Shown here in pieces: positions 1 through 5,872 of a DNA stretch of 5,872 nt. Numbering within the stretch: the first letter of the stretch is position 1; each line of letters begins with the position of its first letter. The notes beneath the pieces were generated by a model. The model saw nothing but the letters and a program-made list of their open reading frames with translations. It had not been told where the DNA came from and did not search any database. The translations under genes were made by a program, and so were the position numbers. The stretch comes from Chitinophagales bacterium (GTDB lineage: Bacteria > Bacteroidota > Bacteroidia > Chitinophagales > Saprospiraceae), in NCBI GenBank assembly GCA_013298445.1, contig JAAFHQ010000397.1, positions 1-5,872 on the forward strand, given 5' to 3'.

Positions 1-34
1 GCGATAAAAAAATAAACATTTATTTTGTCCCACT
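1..34. repeat. Compact AT-rich repeat (copy A), cut by the left window edge
   Basis: Bases 1-15 (GCGATAAAAAAATAA) are identical to 2196-2210, the left arm of the large palindrome upstream of secA. Bases 6-34 also align with 2283-2312, the outer part of that palindrome's right arm, with three mismatches and one single-T gap over about 30 bases. Copy A therefore looks like the two ends of the larger element joined with the middle (about 80 bp) absent. It is itself weakly palindromic. It lies about 45 bp upstream of the proB start and could carry or overlap the proB promoter: TATTTTG at 21-27 is one T short of TAnnTTTG. The repeat relationship is seen directly; any function is inference. The true left end is outside the window. 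Confidence 0.6.
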
Positions 35-78
35 GCATTGCATTCCCGCCAAATAAATACCGCAACTGGTAAAAAATC

Positions 79-1158
79 ATGTCTACTGTAAGTTATCACC
101 GCATTGTGGTGAAAATAGGTTCCAATGTATTGACCGATGAACAAAGTCGGCCCGACGAACAACGCATTGCCCATCTGGTAGAGCAGGTAGCCTGGCTGCG
201 CAGTCAAGGTGCCGAAGTCATTTTGGTTTCTTCTGGTGCTGTCGCCATGGGGCGCTCTACCTTGCCGCAACTGAGCCACGTCAATCCCGTGTTGCGCCGC
301 CAGGTTTGGGCCTCGGTGGGGCAACCCCGCCTGATGCAGATTTACCAGCACTTGTTTGCAGAAAAGGGCACCCACATCGCCCAACTACTCGTCACCAAAG
401 AAGATTTTCGCGACCGCGAGCATTACCTCAACATGAAGGCCTGCCTGCAAGGCTTGCTCCGCGACGAAATTGTGCCCATCATCAATGAAAATGATGCCGT
501 TGCTGTTACCGAATTAATGTTTACTGACAACGACGAACTGGCAGGTCTGGTAGCCGCAGCAGTAAACGCCGACGCGCTGGTGATCCTGAGCAATGTAGCG
601 GGTATTTACGATGGCCATCCCAGTGATCCGAACAGCCGCCTGATTCGGGAAATTGATCCCAACGATGGGCAATTCCAACGTTTTATCCTGCCTTCTACCT
701 CCTCTTTTGGGCGGGGAGGTATGAACACTAAGTATCGGATTGCCCGCAAAGCTGCGGTGCTGGGAGTGCATACCATCATTGCCAACGGCAAAAAAGACCA
801 AATCTTGCACGACATCTGGGAACAAACGGGAGAATACACCCTTTTTCCCAGCCAAAAAAAGACCTCCAACCTCAAAAAACGCCTGGCTTATCAAGGAGCA
901 GAACCCAAAGGCAAAATCATCATCAATGAAGGGGCGGCGCTGGCACTACGTGCTGAGGAACGGGTGTCGAGCTTGCTCCCCGTGGGCGTCACTGCCATCG
1001 AGGGGGATTTTGAACGGGGCGATATTGTTGCTATTTTTTGTGGCCCTGAGGAATTGGGCATTGGAATGGCGCAGTATGGATCAGCCACTGCGCGGAAGTA
1101 TGTGGGGCAGAAGGGGAAAAAGGCGCTGGTGCACTACGATTATTTGTTGATTGGTTGA
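79..1158 (+). CDS. proB: Glutamate 5-kinase (first step of proline biosynthesis)
   Basis: This cytoplasmic enzyme phosphorylates the gamma-carboxyl of L-glutamate with ATP, giving gamma-glutamyl phosphate for ProA. The 359 residues are close to the 367 of E. coli ProB. The amino acid kinase domain covers about 7-255: VKIGSNVLT at 11-19 with K12, VSSGAVAMG at 50-58 with S52, NENDAVA at 136-142 with D139, TDND at 149-152 with N151, and GRGGMNTK at 211-218 with K218. These match E. coli K10, S50, D137, N149 and K217. A C-terminal PUA domain follows at about 277-356 (KGKIIINEGA onward, with SSLLPVGV at 297-304), so this is the two-domain form that in E. coli is feedback-inhibited by proline. The ATG has no Shine-Dalgarno sequence, but an A-rich stretch (GGTAAAAAATC) precedes it, as is usual in Bacteroidota. 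The downstream gene is convergent, so proA is not directly 3' here; upstream context is outside the window. No frameshift or missing catalytic residue is seen. Confidence 0.97.
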   Translation: MSTVSYHRIVVKIGSNVLTDEQSRPDEQRIAHLVEQVAWLRSQGAEVILVSSGAVAMGRSTLPQLSHVNPVLRRQVWASVGQPRLMQIYQHLFAEKGTHIAQLLVTKEDFRDREHYLNMKACLQGLLRDEIVPIINENDAVAVTELMFTDNDELAGLVAAAVNADALVILSNVAGIYDGHPSDPNSRLIREIDPNDGQFQRFILPSTSSFGRGGMNTKYRIARKAAVLGVHTIIANGKKDQILHDIWEQTGEYTLFPSQKKTSNLKKRLAYQGAEPKGKIIINEGAALALRAEERVSSLLPVGVTAIEGDFERGDIVAIFCGPEELGIGMAQYGSATARKYVGQKGKKALVHYDYLLIG

Positions 1159-1253
1159 TCTCAATACTAAGTAATTGACTATCAAAGTGACGTATTTTTA
1201 AGAATAAGAATTGTACCAAATTTTCAACTTAAAGCCAAAACGGATAAAATTAT

Positions 1254-1346
1254 CACAGAGGAAAAAAAGAGGACACTGAGGACACAGAGTTAGACACTGT
1301 CTACGTCTAACTCTGTGTCCTCAGTGTCCTCTTTTTTTCCTCTGTG
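1254..1346. terminator. Perfect 42-bp inverted repeat, likely bidirectional terminator
   Basis: The arms 1254-1295 and 1305-1346 are exact reverse complements over all 42 bases, around a 9-base loop (1296-1304). Each arm contains a run of seven A or T: A7 at 1262-1268 and T7 at 1332-1338. In either transcript the inner 27-bp stem (1269-1295 with 1305-1331) is thus followed directly by a U-run. It lies in the 241-bp spacer (1159-1399) between the convergent proB and the - strand gene, where a two-way intrinsic terminator is expected. It is much longer than an ordinary terminator stem and the match is flawless, so it may be a repetitive palindromic element reused as a terminator. The rest of the spacer is AT-rich and shows no other gene or signal. 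Confidence 0.75.
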
Positions 1347-1399
1347 CTTAAAATATGTCGCTTTTTGCTACTTCTAAAACAGTGCAACTCCTAGCGCCT

Positions 1400-2140
1400 T
1401 CACTGCATCTTCTTAAACTTCTTCTCCAACTCCGCCATCGGGTACCGCTTTACCAGCTTGTATTCCAGCGACAGGTCACCCACAAACTTGCGGTAGTGCA
1501 CCCGGCCAATACCTTTGGCGTAGGTTTCATCGCCAGGATATGGGGGAGGGGCGAGAATGCCATTTTTATGCATTTCGACGGCTTCTTTGAGCCCAAATTT
1601 AATCGCCTCGCATTTTTTACCCTCCACATCAATACTAGTCGAACCCGCATAACGCCGGTTTTTGATCAGCACTGTTTTATCGAGGGTATCTTGTTTCCAG
1701 GTCCATTCCAGGCGTACCAGAAACACCCCACCTGGGTCGTGTACATAAAAAGGGTATACGTTTCCTGCCACAATTTTTACAGGCACCGTCAATTGTTCGG
1801 GTTTGCCGCTGGTATCCCGTTCGTAAAAATTGATTTCCTCCAGCAACATGCCATTTTTGACCATCACTTCCCGGGCATGAATTTGAGGGCTCAAATCCCC
1901 GGGCCGATACAAGGTACTCGTCAGGTATTTTTTCCCATCCTGGATCAAGCTGCGGTAATACCAGTAATCCGGAGCAATGGTATCATTGCCTACAAACGCA
2001 TATTCGTAGACCATACCTTCTTCCAGTTCCTTCAGTGGGAAATAGTAATTGCGGATGTCGATGCTGTCATTTTGGCGGGTACAAGTGAACAATAAGCTGC
2101 CAAGCAGCAGAAAAATGGCCGAAAACAAACTTCTTTCCAT
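1400..2140 (-). CDS. Hypothetical exported protein, probable lipoprotein
   Basis: I do not recognise this 246-residue protein. The N terminus looks like a signal sequence: R3, then a hydrophobic stretch at 5-18, then LFTC at 17-20. Cys20 would be the lipidated residue if signal peptidase II cuts there; Thr at -1 departs from the usual Gly/Ala/Ser, so a plain signal peptide remains possible. The mature part has no further membrane segment and is rich in Tyr, Trp and alternating polar/hydrophobic stretches, suggesting a beta-rich periplasmic or outer-membrane-anchored fold. A proline cluster (APPPYPGDE, 197-205) precedes YAKGIGRVHYRKF (207-219) and LSLEYKLV (223-230). The tail is basic and charged (MAELEKKFKKMQ, 235-246). 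The YAKGIGxV segment faintly recalls DUF3108-like envelope proteins, a weak impression only. The ATG is the only Met before the signal sequence; no Shine-Dalgarno is visible. The opposite-strand ORF over this interval has no such features. It is divergent from secA and convergent with proB, and probably transcribed alone. Confidence 0.8.
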   Translation of the reverse strand: MERSLFSAIFLLLGSLLFTCTRQNDSIDIRNYYFPLKELEEGMVYEYAFVGNDTIAPDYWYYRSLIQDGKKYLTSTLYRPGDLSPQIHAREVMVKNGMLLEEINFYERDTSGKPEQLTVPVKIVAGNVYPFYVHDPGGVFLVRLEWTWKQDTLDKTVLIKNRRYAGSTSIDVEGKKCEAIKFGLKEAVEMHKNGILAPPPYPGDETYAKGIGRVHYRKFVGDLSLEYKLVKRYPMAELEKKFKKMQ

Positions 2141-2190
2141 AATGGTATCGTTCTTGTAGATAAAAAAACGGCATTTCTGCCAAAATGGCT

Positions 2191-2310
2191 TGGGGGCGAT
2201 AAAAAAATAAGTGCTTAATTTTGCCAGTGAAATAGATAAGTAAACGATTCATTTTGAGTGTCTTATCTATTTCACTGGCTCAAAAAAAATGAACACTTAT
2301 TTTTGCCCCA
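2191..2310. repeat. 120-bp imperfect palindrome between divergent genes
   Basis: A perfect 18-bp inverted core, GCCAGTGAAATAGATAAG at 2223-2240 and its reverse complement at 2262-2279, surrounds a 21-base loop. Symmetry continues outward with mismatches and gaps: AAAATAAGTG on the left pairs with CACTTATTTT on the right, and the ends are TGGGGGC (2191-2197) and GCCCCA (2305-2310). The inner stem is followed by an A-run rather than a T-run in both reading directions, so it does not look like an intrinsic terminator. The outer ends recur at positions 1-34. A miniature mobile element, a REP-like palindrome or a structured regulatory element are all possible. No coding capacity is seen inside. 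Confidence 0.75.
2298..2305 (+). promoter_or_regulatory. Candidate distal -7 box for secA, inside the palindrome arm
   Basis: TATTTTTG fits the Bacteroidota -7 consensus TAnnTTTG and points toward secA. A CTG at 2275-2277, 20 bases upstream, is a partial match to the -33 TTG. A start just downstream would give a leader of roughly 245 bases. The spacer is very AT-rich, so a chance match is quite possible. Confidence 0.25.
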
Positions 2311-2321
2311 CTATCAGGTTG

Positions 2322-2350
2322 CAATTTTGTGCAAATTTGGTACAAAATTG
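2322..2350. repeat. Short inverted repeat in the secA upstream spacer
   Basis: CAATTTTGT (2322-2330) and ACAAAATTG (2342-2350) are exact reverse complements. One G-U and one C-G pair extend the stem inward to 11 pairs with a 7-base loop. It has no T-run directly after it. It could be an operator for a dimeric regulator or a weak leader hairpin, but AT-rich sequence makes a chance 9-bp match plausible. Confidence 0.3.
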
Positions 2351-2431
2351 GGCATAAAAAAAACACCCCCAAAGATAAAGCGAAAATTGTATCAAATGAT
2401 TCATGGAAAATAGGCTTATTTTTTAGTCCAG

Positions 2432-2515
2432 ATGTTACCAACATGTATTATTCGCCATCCATCATTCGTTAATCCGCCGTATCTTTGGGAGAATTTTGAG
2501 CTCTTTAGGGACTAA
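2432..2515 (+). CDS. Possible 27-codon upstream ORF in the secA leader
   Basis: ATG at 2432 opens a 27-codon frame ending in TAA at 2513-2515, 43 bases before the secA ATG and in a different frame. The peptide begins MLPTCIIRHP and includes FVNPPYLW at residues 12-19, then an acidic end (ENFELFRD). It has no signal-peptide-like hydrophobic stretch, so it does not resemble SecM. Its stop codon falls in the predicted leader hairpin at 2498-2537, so translating ribosomes would disturb that hairpin. It would only be made from a promoter upstream of 2432; the better promoter candidate at 2480 lies inside it. No clear ribosome-binding site is visible. This is most likely a chance ORF, recorded because of its position. 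Confidence 0.15.
   Translation: MLPTCIIRHPSFVNPPYLWENFELFRD
2480..2487 (+). promoter_or_regulatory. Candidate proximal -7 box for secA
   Basis: TATCTTTG is an exact match to the Bacteroidota -7 consensus TAnnTTTG. It would give a leader of about 65 bases before the secA ATG. No good TTG is seen 19-21 bases upstream, so the -33 element is weak or absent. Of the two candidates it has the more ordinary distance to the gene. Confidence 0.4.
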
Positions 2516-2537
2516 CGTAGCCCTCATAAAAAAGCTC
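2498..2537 (+). promoter_or_regulatory. Predicted hairpin in the secA 5' leader
   Basis: The pairing found by eye is GAGCT (2498-2502) with AGCTC (2533-2537), TTT (2504-2506) with A's in 2528-2532, AGGG (2507-2510) with CCCT (2521-2524), and CTA (2512-2514) with TAG (2518-2520) around the loop ACG. C2503 and A2511 are unpaired on the left, CAT and extra A's on the right, giving about 15 pairs. It ends 21 bases before the secA ATG. It is not a terminator, as no U-run follows. A role in setting secA translation or mRNA stability is inference; a folding calculation was not possible here. Confidence 0.4.
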
Positions 2538-2558
2538 CTAACGTACAAATTACCCAAC

Positions 2559-5500
2559 ATGTTTGGCACTATTGGAAAAGCACTAACCAAGATTCTCGGA
2601 GGCACAAAGCACGAGCGGGATGTGAAGAGTCTTGCACCCATTGTGGAACAAATCAACCATATTGGCGAGCAACTCCGTCAGATCAGCAATGACGAGTTGC
2701 GCAACAAAACCCTGGAGTTTCGGGCCTACATTGCGCAGCAATTGAGCGCCATCGATGAAGAAATTCAGGGCCTTCGCAATGAAGCCCATGACGAAGAAGA
2801 CCTCATCAAAAAAGAGCAACTCTTTAACGAAATAGACGAAGCCATCAAGGATCGGGACAAACAATTGGAGCTTGTCCTGAAAGAAATACTACCTGAGGCT
2901 TTTGCCGTTTGCCGGGAGGCTGCCCGCCGCTTTAAAGAAAATCCAGCCCTTGAAGTCAGCGCTACTGAACACGACCGCAACCTGGCCGCCAAAGGTAAAC
3001 GCTACGTTATCATCGAAGGCGACAAGGCCACCTGGAAAAACCAGTGGACCGCTGCCGGAGGGGACATCACCTGGGACATGGTCCACTACGATGTACAGCT
3101 CGTGGGTGGTATGGTGCTCCACGAAGGTAAAATTGCGGAAATGGCTACGGGGGAAGGTAAAACCCTGGTGGCAACTTTGCCCGCTTACCTGAATGGCGTC
3201 GGTGGTCAAGGCGTTCACATTGTGACCGTCAACGATTACCTGGCCCGACGGGACAGTGAATGGGTAGGTCCACTTTACGAATTCCTTTTCCTGACGGTTG
3301 ATTGTATCGATAAATACCAGCCCCACTCGGAAGAGCGCAATGCCGCCTACCAGTGTGACATTACCTTTGGTACCAACAACGAATTCGGCTTCGACTACCT
3401 GCGCGACAACATGGTCCGCTCCGTAGAAGAAAAAGTACAGGCGAAACACCACTACGCGATTGTGGATGAGGTGGACTCCGTATTGATCGACGATGCGCGT
3501 ACCCCACTGATCATCTCGGGCCCAGTTGGGTACACCACCGAAGACCAGGATTACGTAGACCTCAAACCCGCAGTAGAACGCCTGATCAACATCCAGCGCA
3601 AACTGGCCACCGATTACCTGGCTCAAGCGCGTAAATTGTACAACGAAGGCAAAATCGGGGTGGAGGAAGGCCAATCGGGGATGGCGCTCTTACGCTCCTA
3701 CCGCGCTTTGCCTAAATCCCGTCCTTTGATCAAATTCCTGGGGGAAGAAGGGGCCAAAGTGCATTTGCAAAAAACCGAAAACCACTACATGCAGGAGCAA
3801 TCCAAACACATGCATTTGGTGGATGCCGAGTTGTATTTTGTCATCGACGAAAAAAACCGCCAGGTTGAATTGTCCGATAAGGGGGTAGAATACCTGACCC
3901 AGGGTAGCGCCGACCCCAACTTTTACATCTTGCCCGATTTGGCAACGGAGTTGATGGAAATCGACCGCAATACCGAACTGAGCAAAGAGGAAAAAGCAGA
4001 AGCCAAAACCAAATTGTCGCAGGATTTTGCCGTCAAATCCCGCCGTTTGCACGCCATCAGCCAATTGTTGAAAGCCTACACCATTTTTGAGGTCGACGAA
4101 GACTACGTGGTGATGAATGGCGAGGTGAAAATTGTGGATGAACAAACCGGCCGTATGATGGAAGGCCGTCGGTATTCCGATGGTTTGCACCAGGCTTTGG
4201 AAGCGAAGGAAAACGTAAAAGTGGGCGAAATCACCCAAACATACGCAACCATCACGCTCCAGAACTTCTTCCGCATGTACCACAAACTGGCTGGTATGAC
4301 GGGTACGGCCGAAACCGAAGCCAAAGAATTGTGGGACATCTACAAATTGGAGGTAACCGTTGTTCCTACCAATCGCCCGATGACCCGTAAGGACATGGAC
4401 GACCTGGTGTTCAAATCAGCCAAAGAAAAATACGACGCGGTAATCGAAGAAATTGTCCAACTCAGTAATGCTGGCCGCCCGGTGCTGGTCGGTACAACTT
4501 CGGTGGACATTTCCGAAAAACTGAGCCGCCTCCTGCGCATGCGCAACATCGACCACAACGTGCTCAACGCCAAGCAACACCAACGTGAAGCCGAAATTGT
4601 AGCCGAAGCGGGTCGCCCTGGTAAGGTAACCATCGCCACCAACATGGCGGGTCGGGGTACCGACATCAAAATTTCGGCAGAGGTGAAAGCTGCGGGTGGT
4701 TTGGCCATTATTGGTACCGAACGCCACGAATCCCGCCGGGTAGACCGCCAGTTGCGTGGTCGTGCCGGACGTCAGGGAGACCCTGGTACCTCTCAGTTCT
4801 ACGTTTCCTTGGAAGACAACCTGATGCGTTTGTTCCAATCCGAGCGCATCGCAGGGTTGATGGACCGCATGGGCCACAAGGAAGGCGACGTGATCCAGCA
4901 CAGTATGGTCACCAAGTCGATTGAACGGGCACAGAAAAAAGTAGAAGAAAACCACTTCGGGGTGCGTAAACGTTTGTTGGAATACGACGACGTGATGAAC
5001 GTGCAACGGGAAAGTATCTATAAAAAACGCGACAACGCCCTGTACGGCGAGCGGCTTTCGGTCGACCTCAACACCGGTTTTGAATCCATGATTGAAAACC
5101 TGGTGCTGATTCATCGCCAGGGCGGGAATTTTGAAACCTTCCGCCGCGAAGCCATCAGCCAATTGGGGATCGATCCAGAGATTGATGCAGCGTTTTTCCG
5201 CGATGCACCAGTCAATGATGTGGTGAACACTTTTTACACCCAGTTTTTTGAGGCATACCACCACAAAGCTGATCAAATCATCGATCTGTTGTTGCCACAA
5301 ATCAGTGACGTGTACCACAATCAGGGCCACATCTACAAACGCATCGTGATTCCGTTCACCGATGGTAGTTCACACCCTTATACGGTTACTGCGGATTTGA
5401 AAGATGCAGTAGAATCCAAAGGCAAAACCATCTTGCGCGACATCGAGCGCACCGTAACTCTGGCCATCATCGATGAGAAATGGAAGGAGCACCTGCGCAA

Positions 5501-5872
5501 CATGGACGAACTGAAAGAGTCGGTACAAGCCGTGTCTTTTGCCCAAAAAGACCCACTGGTGGAATACAAACTCAAGGGTTACGACCTGTTCCAGGACATG
5601 TTCATGGAAGTGAATCAATTGGTGACAGGTTATTTGTCAAAAGGCACCCTGGTATTCTCCGATGGCACTACTCTGGAGCAAGCCCGGGAACAACGCGCCA
5701 TGGAAACTACCCGTACCCAAACCAGCCGCTCCGAAGACGATCAACGCCGCCGCGAAGCTGCTGAATCAGTCAGTGCGCCACGGGAAAAAACAGCACCAAT
5801 TCGTCGCGACCCCAAAATTGGACGCAACGATCCCTGTCCTTGTGGCAGTGGGAAGAAGTATAAACAATGTCA
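2559..5872 (+). CDS. secA: Preprotein translocase ATPase SecA (3' end just outside the window)
   Basis: SecA is the ATP-driven motor that pushes unfolded preproteins through SecYEG at the inner membrane. 1104 full codons are present without a stop, so the gene lacks only its last codon or few codons. Visible features: HYDVQL with Q180; Walker A ATGEGKT at 196-202 (K201); Walker B DEVD at 303-306, leading to ISGP at 319-322; the preprotein cross-linking region from about 325, ending near IVDEQTGR (525-532); GMTGTAET at 579-586; the second motor domain with NMAGRGTDI (695-703) and QLRGRAGRQGD (731-741); LLEYDDV (806-812); the two-helix-finger region around W975; a charged linker of about 1040-1087; and the zinc tail C1093, C1095, C1104, with the final CA starting a probable His codon (CxCx8CH). 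K201 lies about 93 residues later than E. coli K108 because of insertions at about 60-108 and 125-175, as usual in Bacteroidota. The ATG at 2559 is the first Met in the frame and gives a normal SecA N terminus (MFGTIGKAL); no Shine-Dalgarno is seen. Confidence 0.97.
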   Translation, partial: MFGTIGKALTKILGGTKHERDVKSLAPIVEQINHIGEQLRQISNDELRNKTLEFRAYIAQQLSAIDEEIQGLRNEAHDEEDLIKKEQLFNEIDEAIKDRDKQLELVLKEILPEAFAVCREAARRFKENPALEVSATEHDRNLAAKGKRYVIIEGDKATWKNQWTAAGGDITWDMVHYDVQLVGGMVLHEGKIAEMATGEGKTLVATLPAYLNGVGGQGVHIVTVNDYLARRDSEWVGPLYEFLFLTVDCIDKYQPHSEERNAAYQCDITFGTNNEFGFDYLRDNMVRSVEEKVQAKHHYAIVDEVDSVLIDDARTPLIISGPVGYTTEDQDYVDLKPAVERLINIQRKLATDYLAQARKLYNEGKIGVEEGQSGMALLRSYRALPKSRPLIKFLGEEGAKVHLQKTENHYMQEQSKHMHLVDAELYFVIDEKNRQVELSDKGVEYLTQGSADPNFYILPDLATELMEIDRNTELSKEEKAEAKTKLSQDFAVKSRRLHAISQLLKAYTIFEVDEDYVVMNGEVKIVDEQTGRMMEGRRYSDGLHQALEAKENVKVGEITQTYATITLQNFFRMYHKLAGMTGTAETEAKELWDIYKLEVTVVPTNRPMTRKDMDDLVFKSAKEKYDAVIEEIVQLSNAGRPVLVGTTSVDISEKLSRLLRMRNIDHNVLNAKQHQREAEIVAEAGRPGKVTIATNMAGRGTDIKISAEVKAAGGLAIIGTERHESRRVDRQLRGRAGRQGDPGTSQFYVSLEDNLMRLFQSERIAGLMDRMGHKEGDVIQHSMVTKSIERAQKKVEENHFGVRKRLLEYDDVMNVQRESIYKKRDNALYGERLSVDLNTGFESMIENLVLIHRQGGNFETFRREAISQLGIDPEIDAAFFRDAPVNDVVNTFYTQFFEAYHHKADQIIDLLLPQISDVYHNQGHIYKRIVIPFTDGSSHPYTVTADLKDAVESKGKTILRDIERTVTLAIIDEKWKEHLRNMDELKESVQAVSFAQKDPLVEYKLKGYDLFQDMFMEVNQLVTGYLSKGTLVFSDGTTLEQAREQRAMETTRTQTSRSEDDQRRREAAESVSAPREKTAPIRRDPKIGRNDPCPCGSGKKYKQC

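Noticed and set aside
514..894. - strand ORFs inside proB, and the + strand ORF at 740-1150
   Set aside because: They overlap conserved ProB kinase and PUA coding sequence and have no domain of their own.
1355..2095. A 246-codon + strand ORF opposite the putative lipoprotein gene
   Set aside because: It has no recognisable domain and a His/Gln/Phe-rich make-up typical of an antisense shadow, and it starts right after the terminator-like repeat. The - strand frame has a signal sequence and a sensible composition.
1211..2345. TTGTACCAAATTT at 1211-1223 recurring inverted at 2333-2345
   Set aside because: A 13-base match is about what chance gives in a window of this size, more so in AT-rich spacers.
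2432..2515. SecM-like secretion monitor upstream of secA
   Set aside because: The only upstream ORF of note has 27 codons and no signal sequence, so it is not a SecM homologue or a clear analogue. It is kept only as a low-confidence leader ORF.
2889..5330. Three long - strand ORFs (261, 197 and 304 codons) inside secA
   Set aside because: They lie antisense to an intact SecA reading frame and give Val/Phe/His-rich sequences without domains. They are by-products of SecA codon use.
5480..5764. 94-codon + strand ORF in another frame within the 3' part of secA
   Set aside because: The SecA frame is continuous through this region to the zinc tail, and the alternative peptide is Arg/Pro-rich without features.
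2559..5872. Possible frameshift or truncation of secA, as no stop codon is found
   Set aside because: Motifs from Walker A to the zinc tail all fall in one frame. The gene simply runs off the right edge within its last codon or few codons.

Overview
The window looks like chromosomal DNA from a Bacteroidota bacterium. The evidence is a SecA with the long insertions ahead of the Walker A motif that are typical of that phylum, start codons without Shine-Dalgarno sequences, and TAnnTTTG-type promoter boxes. Coding DNA of roughly balanced base composition separated by strongly AT-rich spacers fits a Saprospiria-like organism (Haliscomenobacter/Lewinella relatives), but that finer placement is a guess.

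Layout from left to right: a short AT-rich repeat at the left edge (1-34); proB, encoding glutamate 5-kinase, on the + strand (79-1158); a convergent spacer holding a perfect 42-bp inverted repeat (1254-1346); an unrecognised small exported protein, probably a lipoprotein, on the - strand (1400-2140); a 418-bp divergent spacer (2141-2558) with a 120-bp imperfect palindrome, smaller inverted repeats, promoter-like boxes and a foldable secA leader; and secA on the + strand (2559 to the right edge), complete except for its last residue or residues.

The three genes are not an operon and show no shared pathway: proline biosynthesis, an envelope protein of unknown role, and the Sec export motor. 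I see no defence system, CRISPR array, transposase, phage gene, tRNA or rRNA. The interest is in the spacers. The left edge of the window looks like a compact version of the 120-bp palindrome upstream of secA, with the two ends joined and the middle missing, which suggests a small dispersed non-coding repeat family. The convergent spacer carries an unusually long and perfect hairpin. The secA leader can fold into a hairpin that contains the stop codon of a possible 27-codon upstream ORF. None of these is proven to be functional.
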